NCBI RefSeq assembly: GCF_000725625.1
Contig: NZ_JOHS01000016.1
Span: 167,751-231,750, forward strand
Direction of reading: 5' to 3'
Length of the DNA: 64,000 nucleotides
Source: Streptomyces sp. NRRL F-6676
GTDB taxonomy: Bacteria > Actinomycetota > Actinomycetes > Streptomycetales > Streptomycetaceae
The translations under genes were made by a program, and so were the position numbers. The notes under the pieces were generated by a model that saw only the letters and a program-made list of their open reading frames with translations, was not told the DNA's origin and searched no databases. Positions 56,305 through 64,000 of the stretch are shown piece after piece. Each line of letters starts with the position of its first letter. Position 1 is the first letter of the stretch.

Positions 56305-59300
56305 ATGTACGGCATATCGCGATCACGCGGTGCTGTCGACCGGCGGCGAAGAGTCGCACTCGGGGTGTCGACGGTTCTGGTCGCCGCACTGTTGCAGGCG
56401 GTGGCGCTCACACCGACGGCGGAGGCTGCGGGCAAGGGACTGCCCACCGTGTCGGACCCCGACAAACCGGTACCGGTCGGCGCCCCCATCAAGGTGAAGC
56501 CGCGCACCACCATGAAGGGGCCCCGGACCCCCGCAAAGAAGCCGAAGGCAGCCTGGCCCGAGGCAGGGTCTGCTCTGGTCGACCTCAAGGAGCCGACGGC
56601 GAAGGCCGGCAGCCCGGTGCCGGCCAAGGGGCTACCGCTCAAGTTGAGCACCCCCGCGAAGCACGTGAAGTCCGCCACCGGAGGGCGGGTCCAGGCCCGT
56701 GTGCTCGGCAACGACACCGCGCAGAAGGCGGGCATCGACGGACTGCTGGTCAGCCTCGAAGCCCAGGACAAGAACGCCTCGGGCACCGTCGGCGCAACCG
56801 TCGACTACTCGTCGTTCGCTCAGGCGTTCGGCGGCTCCTACGCTTCCCGTCTGACACTCGTCGAATTGCCCGCATGCGCGCTGACCACGCCTGCAAAGAA
56901 GGCATGCCGGACGAGCACCCCGCTTGCCACCACCAACGACACCGAGAGCCAGACACTCACCGCTTCCAAGGTGTCCGTCCAGTCCGGCGCCCCGACCGTA
57001 CTCGCCGCCGTTGCCGACGACAGTGGTAAGACCGGGGACTTCAAGGCCACATCGCTTTCCCCTTCGTCGACCTGGAGCACCAATCTCAGTACCGGGGACT
57101 TCAGTTGGTCGTACAACATCCCTGTCCCTGCCGTACCCGGTGGCATGACTCCCGGCGTGGGTCTGTCGTACTCCTCGGGGAGCATCGACGGGCGCACCAG
57201 CAACACCAATAACCAGTCCTCCTGGGTCGGTGACGGATTCGACCTGTGGCCCGGATCCATAGAGCGCCGCTACAAACCGTGCGCCGACGACGGGCAGAAG
57301 GCCGATGACGGCGTCAACAAGCCTGCCGACATGTGCTGGGGTTATGACAACGCCTACATTTCCCTCAACGGCAAGGGCGGCGAGCTCGTACCCGTAGGGG
57401 ACGATGCATGGCGGCTGAAGAAGGACGACGGCACCCGCATCGTCCGGCTGAAGTCGACCAACCGGGCCAACTCCGATGCCGACGGCGAGTACTGGCGGGT
57501 CACCGATCCGAAGGGGAACCGCTACTACTTCGGCTACAACCGGCTGCCGGGCTGGGAAGACGGCAAGGAGACCACCGACTCCACCTGGAGCGTGCCCGTC
57601 TACGGCGACGACTCCGGTGAGCCCTGCCACAAGGACACCTTCGCCGACTCCTGGTGCCAACAGGCCTGGCGCTGGAACCTCGACTACGCCGTCGACACCC
57701 ACGGCAATGCCGTCGCGTACTACTACAACAAGGAAGAAAACTCCTACGGCCGCAACCTGAAGGCTGCCGACGACACTCGCTACACACGGGGTGGCTACCT
57801 CGACCGCATCGAGTACGGACTCAAGTCCTCCTCCATGTACTCGGCCAAGGCTCTGGCCAAGGTCGACTTCGCCAGCGCCGAGCGGTGCATCCCCAGCAGT
57901 GCCACGGACTGCTCCTCGATTTCCAAGGACGCCTTCTACTGGTACGACACACCGTGGGACATGAACTGCGACGCGGGCACGGACTGCGACACCAGTTACT
58001 CGCCGACGTTCTGGACCCGCAAGCGGCTCACCGGAATCACCACCCAGGTCCTCAAGGGTGACGACTACAGCACCGTGGACTCCTGGGCCCTGACCCATCG
58101 ATGGGGTCAGGCCGACATCGACTACCAACTGCTACTCGACTCGATCCAGCACACCGGTCACACCGACACCACACCGATCACCCTGCCGAAGACCACCTTC
58201 GCCTACACCCAGCTCGAGAACCGTCTAGACAAGATCGGCGACGGATACGCCCCGTACATCAAGGCCCGACTGTCCACCATCGCCGACGAGTACGGCGGAC
58301 AGACCGACGTCGACTACTCGGCGCCCGCCTGCGACACGACGGACCTGCCGACCCCGCAGACCAACACCACCCGATGCTTCCCTCAGTTGGTGGGAGGCTC
58401 GGACAAGGAAGACCCCGAGCTGCAGTGGTTCAACAAGTATGTCGCCACCTCGGTGACTGCCACCGATCGCACCGGCGGCGCACCGGACGCCGTCACCACC
58501 TACGAGTACCTCGACGGTGCGGCCTGGCACTACGACGATGACGACGGCCTGACCAAGGAGAAGAACAAGACCTGGTCGCAATGGCGCGGCTACGGCCACG
58601 TCCGGGTCAAGACCGGTGGACAGGGCGGCGGCACCGCACTCAAGTCCCAGGCGGACAGCTACTTCCTACGGGGCATGGACGGCGACCGCAAGGCTCCCTC
58701 CGGCGGCACCAAGTCCGTCACCGTCACGCTCGGCGCGGACGAAGGCGACCCGATCACCGACCACGAGTCGGCGGCCGGTTTCGCCTACAAGACGGAGACG
58801 TACTCCGCTCCTGGTGGCAAGATCCTTGAAAAGGCCATCCAGCGCCCCTGGCACCACGAGACCGGCAAACGGGAGCGCTCCTGGGGCACGGTGACCTCCA
58901 ACTTCACCGGCACGGCACACATCCGCACGATGACCTCGCTCGACGACGGCGCCGGATCGAGCTGGCGCACCTCCGAGCAGGCCATGACCTACGACACCGT
59001 CGCCGGCCGGCTCACCTCCGTCGACGACCACGGTCAGCTCACGGTCGCAGACAACACCTGCACCCGTAGCACCTACGCCACCAATTCGGATGACAACATC
59101 CTGACTTTCCCGTCCCGGCAGGAGACTGTCAGCGGCGACTGTTCCGACACGCCTGATCGCGCGAAGGACGTCCTCTCCGACGTCCGCATCGCCTATGACG
59201 GTGGAGACTACGGGGCCGCGCCCACCAAGGGTGACGTGACGGCGACGGCCAAGCTCAAACAGCACGACGGCACCACAGCCACCTATCTGGAAGGCGGCAG

Positions 59301-62300
59301 CACCTACGACTCCTACGGCCGCCGGGTCACCTCCACGGATCTCACGGCCGACGTCACCGCAGCCGAGGGCGGTACGCCCATGCGGACCGCTCGTCAGGAC
59401 GGCCTGACCAGTACCACTGCCTACAGCCCGGCCACCGGCTTCCCCACGACTATCACCACCACCACTCCCCCGGCCAAAGCCTCCGACCCGACGACCGCAC
59501 AGCGCAACGTCACCACGCTCGAGACGTTGCGCGGCCAGCCCATTTCGGACAAGGACACCAACGGAAACGTCACGACCTACACCTACGACGCACTAGGGCG
59601 CAGCGACAAGGTCTGGCTCGCCGACCGCAGGACGACCCAGACGCCGTCCTACGACTTCGACTACTTCGTCGAGGAGAACAAGCCGGTCGCGGTCCGCACG
59701 CTGACTCTTGACAACGGAGGGGCGCAGCTCCCCTCTTACGCCCTCTACGACGGTTTGCTGAGAGCCCGTCAGACCCAGGACGTCGGCCCTGACGGTGGCA
59801 GCCTCCTCACCGACAACTTCTACGACGAGCGCGGCCAGGTCGCCAGGACCTTCGACACCTACTACACCACCAAAGCCCCGAGCCGCGAGCTGTCCAAGCC
59901 CGCGGACGCCCTCAGCGTCGAGACACAAGCCTGGCACGTATACGACGGCCTCGGTCGTGAAACGGAGGCCAGAGAGGTTGCCGGAAACGGCGACGGCGGC
60001 AAAGTCCTGGACATCACCCGGACCCTCTACGGCGGCGACCGCACCACAGTCATTCCGCCCGAAGGCGGCACCGCTGTCACCACACTGACCGACGTCCGCG
60101 GGCAGACCACGGAATTGCGCCAGCACCACGCACGTAGTGCCGACGCGGCCTACGACACGACGGCATACACGTACACACCGGCTGGAAAGCTCGCCAAGGT
60201 CACCGACCCGGCCGGCAACGAATGGAGATACACCTACGACCAACTCGGGCGGCAGACGAAGTCCGTCGACCCCGACAAGGGAGCTACCGGCACCTGGTAC
60301 GACGACCGCGACCAGGTCGTCACCACGACCGATGCCCGCGGAAAGATCCTTCACCACAGCTACGACCAGCTCGGACGCCAGACTGAGCTACGGGACGACA
60401 GCGCCACCGGCACCCTGCGGGCCTCCTGGCTCTACGACACGGTCAGCGGCGCCAAGGGGCAGCTGACCTCCTCCACCCGCTATGTGGACGGCGCCGAGTA
60501 CACAAGCAAGGTCAACATGTACGACCGGCTGTACCGGCCCATACGCACCGCCATCACCATTCCAGACACCACAGAGAACAAGGGCCTGTCCGGCACCTAC
60601 CAAGTCGGCACGAGCTACAAACCCTCCGGTCTGACGGCAGGCGTCTCCTACTCAGCGGCCGGCTCACTACCCGGCGGCTCCTACTCCTACAGCTATGACG
60701 ACACGCTCCGCCCGACCTCGATTCTCGGCAACGGCTTCAAGGCCGACACCAGCTACTCGCTGACCGGCAAACCTCTCACCTATCTCTACGCCTCCACCGC
60801 GAGCGGCGCGAAGCCCGCGCGGGTCTCCAACACCTACGAGTGGGGAACTCAGCGCCTCGCGACCTCCCGCGTAGACCGTCAGGACGTCGCCGGTGTCGAC
60901 CGCTTCGACACCTACCATTACGACGAAGCGGGCAACGTCCTGTCCGTCTCCGACGTCTCCCGGGCGGGTACCGACAATCAGTGCTTCACCTACGACTATC
61001 TGAGCCGACTTACCGAGGCGTGGACCGAGGCTGACACCACCTGCGAGACCACCGCTTCGGCGAGTGCGGTCGGAGGAGTCGCGCCGTACTGGCAGTCGTA
61101 CACCTACGACAAGGTCGGTAACCGCAGGACGGAAACGCTTCACGACATCGCCGGTGCCTCCGGCAAGGACATTCAGCGCACCTACACCTACCCGGCAGCC
61201 GGTGCCGCACAGCCGCACACCCTGACGGAGGTGAACCAGACCGGTCCCAGTGGCACAGCGAAGACCAGCTATGCCTACGACGCGACGGGCAACACCATCG
61301 GTCGGACGATCTCCGGTGACACCCAGAAGCTGGAGTGGGACCCCGAAGGCCACCTCGCCAAGGTGACCCAGCCCGTGGCCGACAAGCCCGACGAGGTCAC
61401 GTCCTACCTCTACGACGCGGACGGCAACCGTCTCATCGCCCGCGGGCCGAACGAGACCACCGTCTACCTCGGCGGCACCGAACTGGTCCTAGCCAAGGGA
61501 GCCACAGCGCCCAAGGCCACCCGCTACATCGACCTCGGAGGCGGAAGCCAGGCCGTCCAGTCGGACGACGGCAAGGTCAGCATCACCGTCGCCGACCATC
61601 TCGGCACCGGCCAACTGGCCATCAGCATCGACGACCTCGGTCTCTCCCAGCGCCGCACACTGCCCTTCGGCGGGAAACGAGGCGAGAGCACCGGTACCTG
61701 GCCCGGCACCAAGGGTTACGTCGGCGGCACCGACGATACCGAGACGACGGGCTTCATCCATCTGGGCGCACGTGAGTACGACTCGACTACCGGCCGTTTC
61801 ATCTCTGTTGACCCGGTTTTCGATCTGGCTGACTCGCAGCAGATGAACGGTTACGCATATAGCAATAACAACCCTGTCACACTCAGCGACCCCGCAGGCC
61901 TCTGCGCTGACATCGACTGTCCGACCCGCCCTGGCCCCGGCTATGAGAACACCACCCCGGGGCACGAGCCCGGGGGTCCAAAAAGATCTCAGAACACTGC
62001 CTTCGCCAGCAACCACGTTAGCTGGTCAGCGCCCAACACGGATACAAGCCCGGCTGAGAACCTCATTCGAACTCCAGCGAAAAAAGCCGAGGCAATTCCC
62101 GCAGCTTTGGCGGGCGACCTCTACGCCATCCTAATGTGGTACATCAAGGACTACCGCGAGAAAGCAGCCGCAAAGACCACCGCAGGCCTGAGTAATAGCA
62201 ATTACACACTGGTCGTCTCGCAAGTAGACGTAGATGAGAAACTCGGAGAGCAGGGAACGAGTTCTCGTTACATCGTCTTCTCTAGCGCCGGAATCCCAAA

Positions 62301-62709
62301 GGATCTAGAAGCAGAACTGGAAAAGATGGGCGTGGCTGTCATAAAAGCGGAAAAACAAGGGGTGCATGCCGAAATCGTTGCCGGCAAGTATAAGGCGGAC
62401 GTCAATATGCAAAAGCAAGATTTGGGCGGGAAAATCGTCAAGGTGCACAACGCTTACGTAACCACCCGCATCTGCGGAGCCGAGTGCTCCAAAAGTTTTT
62501 CAAAGTTTCTCGGCGTACCGGAAACCGAAGCATACGCTCACACGAATGGAGTGCTGTACGATCGCACGGTCAACAAGTCCTACCTGAACGAATTGAGGGA
62601 GACCCCTGGGCGCGGGAGGGCCATGCCGGTTGTCACCAGAGCCATGGCCAAAGGGGCCCTTCCCGGACAATGGGACTTCTCGGTGAGATCAGGTCGAAGC
62701 AAACGCTGA
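56305..62709 (+). CDS. Secreted RHS/YD-repeat polymorphic toxin with a divergent C-terminal tip
   Basis: ATG 56305 follows AGAGGATCGG; 2134 residues. A signal peptide (VALGVSTVLVAALLQAVALTPTAEA) precedes an SpvB/RHS N-terminal region (FSWSYNIPVPAVPGGMTPGV). Many YD repeats follow (TYTYDALGRSDKV, RYTYDQLGRQTKSVDPD, HHSYDQLGRQTELRD), and the core closes at GAREYDSTTGRFISVDP ... YSNNNPVTLSDPAGL (residue about 1866). RHS shells encapsulate a variable C-terminal toxin released after this motif. The tip (about 1867-2134) has lower GC and a different codon pattern, a possible membrane-active stretch (LAGDLYAILMWYIKDY), and H2021-A-E2023 with C2057-G-A-E-C2061. This is suggestive of a deaminase-fold zinc site, though CxxC is more usual. 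The WD40 gene follows after 13 bp. Confidence 0.88.
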   Translation: MYGISRSRGAVDRRRRVALGVSTVLVAALLQAVALTPTAEAAGKGLPTVSDPDKPVPVGAPIKVKPRTTMKGPRTPAKKPKAAWPEAGSALVDLKEPTAKAGSPVPAKGLPLKLSTPAKHVKSATGGRVQARVLGNDTAQKAGIDGLLVSLEAQDKNASGTVGATVDYSSFAQAFGGSYASRLTLVELPACALTTPAKKACRTSTPLATTNDTESQTLTASKVSVQSGAPTVLAAVADDSGKTGDFKATSLSPSSTWSTNLSTGDFSWSYNIPVPAVPGGMTPGVGLSYSSGSIDGRTSNTNNQSSWVGDGFDLWPGSIERRYKPCADDGQKADDGVNKPADMCWGYDNAYISLNGKGGELVPVGDDAWRLKKDDGTRIVRLKSTNRANSDADGEYWRVTDPKGNRYYFGYNRLPGWEDGKETTDSTWSVPVYGDDSGEPCHKDTFADSWCQQAWRWNLDYAVDTHGNAVAYYYNKEENSYGRNLKAADDTRYTRGGYLDRIEYGLKSSSMYSAKALAKVDFASAERCIPSSATDCSSISKDAFYWYDTPWDMNCDAGTDCDTSYSPTFWTRKRLTGITTQVLKGDDYSTVDSWALTHRWGQADIDYQLLLDSIQHTGHTDTTPITLPKTTFAYTQLENRLDKIGDGYAPYIKARLSTIADEYGGQTDVDYSAPACDTTDLPTPQTNTTRCFPQLVGGSDKEDPELQWFNKYVATSVTATDRTGGAPDAVTTYEYLDGAAWHYDDDDGLTKEKNKTWSQWRGYGHVRVKTGGQGGGTALKSQADSYFLRGMDGDRKAPSGGTKSVTVTLGADEGDPITDHESAAGFAYKTETYSAPGGKILEKAIQRPWHHETGKRERSWGTVTSNFTGTAHIRTMTSLDDGAGSSWRTSEQAMTYDTVAGRLTSVDDHGQLTVADNTCTRSTYATNSDDNILTFPSRQETVSGDCSDTPDRAKDVLSDVRIAYDGGDYGAAPTKGDVTATAKLKQHDGTTATYLEGGSTYDSYGRRVTSTDLTADVTAAEGGTPMRTARQDGLTSTTAYSPATGFPTTITTTTPPAKASDPTTAQRNVTTLETLRGQPISDKDTNGNVTTYTYDALGRSDKVWLADRRTTQTPSYDFDYFVEENKPVAVRTLTLDNGGAQLPSYALYDGLLRARQTQDVGPDGGSLLTDNFYDERGQVARTFDTYYTTKAPSRELSKPADALSVETQAWHVYDGLGRETEAREVAGNGDGGKVLDITRTLYGGDRTTVIPPEGGTAVTTLTDVRGQTTELRQHHARSADAAYDTTAYTYTPAGKLAKVTDPAGNEWRYTYDQLGRQTKSVDPDKGATGTWYDDRDQVVTTTDARGKILHHSYDQLGRQTELRDDSATGTLRASWLYDTVSGAKGQLTSSTRYVDGAEYTSKVNMYDRLYRPIRTAITIPDTTENKGLSGTYQVGTSYKPSGLTAGVSYSAAGSLPGGSYSYSYDDTLRPTSILGNGFKADTSYSLTGKPLTYLYASTASGAKPARVSNTYEWGTQRLATSRVDRQDVAGVDRFDTYHYDEAGNVLSVSDVSRAGTDNQCFTYDYLSRLTEAWTEADTTCETTASASAVGGVAPYWQSYTYDKVGNRRTETLHDIAGASGKDIQRTYTYPAAGAAQPHTLTEVNQTGPSGTAKTSYAYDATGNTIGRTISGDTQKLEWDPEGHLAKVTQPVADKPDEVTSYLYDADGNRLIARGPNETTVYLGGTELVLAKGATAPKATRYIDLGGGSQAVQSDDGKVSITVADHLGTGQLAISIDDLGLSQRRTLPFGGKRGESTGTWPGTKGYVGGTDDTETTGFIHLGAREYDSTTGRFISVDPVFDLADSQQMNGYAYSNNNPVTLSDPAGLCADIDCPTRPGPGYENTTPGHEPGGPKRSQNTAFASNHVSWSAPNTDTSPAENLIRTPAKKAEAIPAALAGDLYAILMWYIKDYREKAAAKTTAGLSNSNYTLVVSQVDVDEKLGEQGTSSRYIVFSSAGIPKDLEAELEKMGVAVIKAEKQGVHAEIVAGKYKADVNMQKQDLGGKIVKVHNAYVTTRICGAECSKSFSKFLGVPETEAYAHTNGVLYDRTVNKSYLNELRETPGRGRAMPVVTRAMAKGALPGQWDFSVRSGRSKR

Positions 62710-62722
62710 AGCAGGAGCAACC

Positions 62723-63706
62723 ATGGGACGACTAGTAGAGCGAAAACTCGTCACACTACACACAGAGGTTGGGCGCTCGCCCGTGCCTTTGCTGGGCGTC
62801 GAACAAAACGGAGAGCCACTTCTCGTAACTTCGCTCTGGGATGGGTCGCAGGTGCGCCGATGGGACCTGAACACTGGGCATTCGCTCTGGTGTTGGGACG
62901 AGGGTCTACCGGGATGCAACGACCAAGTGCTTGTACGAGGTCCCGACGATGACGTGTGGCTAGTCATCGCTACAGAGGATGGCATCGAATGGTGGGATGC
63001 CCGAACCGGCCGTCATCGTCCAGATATGACGTGGGAGGGGTGGACCATCTGGGATCTGGCCACAGGATGCCTACCTGACGGTCGAACGGCACTCTTCGGG
63101 GCTGGCCAAAACGGCGTAATTTATCAGTGGGATATCGCCGACGGCGCGATGGTCTGGAGTTCTCAAGAGACGGAGCACCCAGGCAGCATGATGGCGGTGG
63201 AGATGGTGCCATCAGGGGGCGGCGCTGCAGTGATCGTATCGGGTGATGACGCCGGCCGAATCTGGCGCTGGGATGCCATGACCGGAGAACAGTTGGGCGA
63301 TGCCGTTGCGGCACACACTTCTCCGGTGCGCATTCTTGAGGCGTCTGCCTCATGGGAAAAAGCGGTGTTCTTCTCCACTGACCAGGACGGCCTGATCTGC
63401 GGTTGGAACGCTCTCACAGGCGTAGCGGTGGGACCGACAATCAACACAGGCGCCCAGGTGTTCTCGCTCGCTACTGCGACAGTGGGAGACACGGAAGTTC
63501 TGTTCGCAGCCGGCGTTGATGCGACCGTTCGGGCCTGGCAGGCGAGCACCGGCGACCCAATCGACCTTTCTCTCAGCGGTAGCGTCGTAAGTACCCTCAG
63601 CCGGCCGGAAGGAACAGTGCTCCTCGCCACCAGCACCGCCACAGACGGCGTCACAGTCCACGAGTGTGCTTTCCCCATTTCTGCTCGTCCTCCGGTTCCG
63701 GGATGA
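62723..63706 (+). CDS. WD40-repeat beta-propeller protein, candidate immunity protein
   Basis: ATG 62723 after GGAG gives 327 residues with no signal peptide, so it is cytosolic. At least six WD-like blades end in VRRWDLNTG, IEWWDARTG, IYQWDIADG, IWRWDAMTG, ICGWNALTG and VRAWQASTG, about 40-50 residues apart, fitting a seven-bladed propeller. Codon usage (CGA, CTA, GTA, AAA) is unlike the GC-rich neighbours but like the toxin tip. The 13-bp gap from the RHS stop implies co-transcription. In polymorphic toxin loci the gene right after the toxin tip is normally the immunity gene; a whole WD40 propeller in that role would be unusual. Alternatively it is an unrelated regulatory propeller. Confidence 0.85.
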   Translation: MGRLVERKLVTLHTEVGRSPVPLLGVEQNGEPLLVTSLWDGSQVRRWDLNTGHSLWCWDEGLPGCNDQVLVRGPDDDVWLVIATEDGIEWWDARTGRHRPDMTWEGWTIWDLATGCLPDGRTALFGAGQNGVIYQWDIADGAMVWSSQETEHPGSMMAVEMVPSGGGAAVIVSGDDAGRIWRWDAMTGEQLGDAVAAHTSPVRILEASASWEKAVFFSTDQDGLICGWNALTGVAVGPTINTGAQVFSLATATVGDTEVLFAAGVDATVRAWQASTGDPIDLSLSGSVVSTLSRPEGTVLLATSTATDGVTVHECAFPISARPPVPG

Positions 63707-63929
63707 CCAAGGCGACGCCGGGCCCGGCCCGGCCTGGTTCGAAAGCGACGGGCCGGGGCCACTCATCCGCGCCCTGCTCGGCAGCCCGGGAGGACCGCAT
63801 CTGGCGTTTCCCACGCTCGCGGGAACGACCGACGCGATCGGCGCCCTCGCTGAGCCGGTGCCCATCCCATGGGACTGTGCTGACTGCCTGCCGACCCGGC
63901 TACTAGTAGTGCTTCGTTACGTTGGGTGA
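63666..63929 (+). CDS. Short hypothetical frame truncated at the putative IS end
   Basis: A GTG-started frame of 87 codons overlaps the WD40 3' end by 41 bp. Its middle (DDQGDAGPGPAWFESDGPGP, PTLAGTTDAIGALAEPVPIP, WDCADCLPTRL) has Streptomyces-like GC-rich third positions and a CxxC. The last codons (from about 63906) read into the IS-like end. It may be a remnant of a gene cut by the insertion; no family is recognised. Confidence 0.35.
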   Translation: MLSPFLLVLRFRDDQGDAGPGPAWFESDGPGPLIRALLGSPGGPHLAFPTLAGTTDAIGALAEPVPIPWDCADCLPTRLLVVLRYVG

Positions 63930-64000
63930 TCTCGCCTGGTGTTGGGCATCTTCTCGGTATGAGGTTGGGGGAGGTGGAACGGCTCCGGGGTGAGTTGGCG
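63904..64000 (+). mobile_element. Probable left end of an IS701-like insertion sequence, cut by the window edge
   Basis: A CTAG (63904-63907), the preferred 4-bp target type of IS701-family elements, is followed by an AT-richer end beginning TAGTGCTTCGTTACGTTGGG. A frame open from 63911 ends at the window edge with VGEVERLRGELA, which recalls the N-terminus of DDE_5/IS701 transposases as I remember it. The ATG at 63960 is in another frame, so the start is unclear. The right side lies outside the window. Confidence 0.4.

Noticed and set aside
63960..64000. ATG at 63960 as the transposase start
   Set aside because: This frame gives residues unlike any transposase, while the transposase-like VGEVERLRGELA is in another frame; the start cannot be fixed within the window.

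Overview
This window is chromosomal DNA from a Streptomyces or a very close relative. The support is a very high GC content with GC-rich third codon positions, frequent GTG starts, Tat-type and lipoprotein signals, paired glnA (GSI) and glnII (GSII) genes each with a GlnR-type box, and a gene order that, from memory, follows the S. coelicolor SCO2179 to SCO2226 neighbourhood (pepA, lpd, E2, gntR, aceE ... lipB, lipA ... glnA ... glnII ... pullulanase). No tRNA, rRNA or CRISPR array was seen.

Bases 1-8.6 kb hold the end of pepA and a pyruvate dehydrogenase group: lpd (E3), a two-lipoyl E2, a GntR/FCD regulator and homodimeric-type aceE (E1). The aceE promoter carries a 17-bp palindrome that fits a repressor site. 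Bases 8.8-18 kb carry a WYL regulator, a DUF4240 protein, a membrane-anchored PGRP amidase divergent from a MarP-like membrane serine protease, a GNAT acetyltransferase divergent from a TIGR01777 epimerase, an FAD amine-oxidase-like protein and an HTH/TPR regulator. Bases 18.4-22.3 kb hold the lipoate genes lipB and lipA, a small conserved-type protein, a DUF4191 membrane protein and an RDD membrane protein.

Bases 22.4-28.8 kb are the nitrogen-assimilation block: glnA, an HtpX-like protease with a broken pspAB, a small protein, an ArsC/Spx-like thioredoxin-fold protein, a secreted RlpA-like protein and glnII. Bases 28.9-36.3 kb contain a possible cysteine-rich leader peptide, an orphan winged-helix regulator, an SDR epimerase, a broken DUF1996 secreted protein, a lipoprotein and a Tat-exported GH89 alpha-N-acetylglucosaminidase. 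Bases 36.3-43.6 kb contain a secreted carboxylesterase divergent from a TetR regulator across a 44-bp dyad, a frameshifted sigma-region-like membrane protein, an XRE regulator divergent from a methionine aminopeptidase, a TetR regulator with three tandem 12-bp repeats at its start, and a tautomerase. Bases 43.6-51.4 kb are a starch module: a giant two-catalytic-domain pullulanase/amylase divergent from an alpha-amylase with two CBM20 domains.

Bases 51.5-64 kb look like an accessory island. It has lower GC, a TTA (bldA-type) codon, a 1428-residue secreted LamG protein, a 2134-residue RHS polymorphic toxin and a WD40 beta-propeller gene 13 bp downstream. The right edge appears to be an IS end. 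The RHS C-terminal tip, after the DPAGL core end, has an HAE...CxxxC arrangement suggestive of a deaminase-type zinc centre, and the WD40 gene sits where an immunity gene would be expected. This pair is the best candidate for something undescribed in the window.

Three genes (pspAB, the DUF1996 gene and the sigma-like gene) have broken frames. One involves a perfect 50-bp inverted copy plus a 32-bp tandem duplication, so real decay and assembly error both need to be considered.
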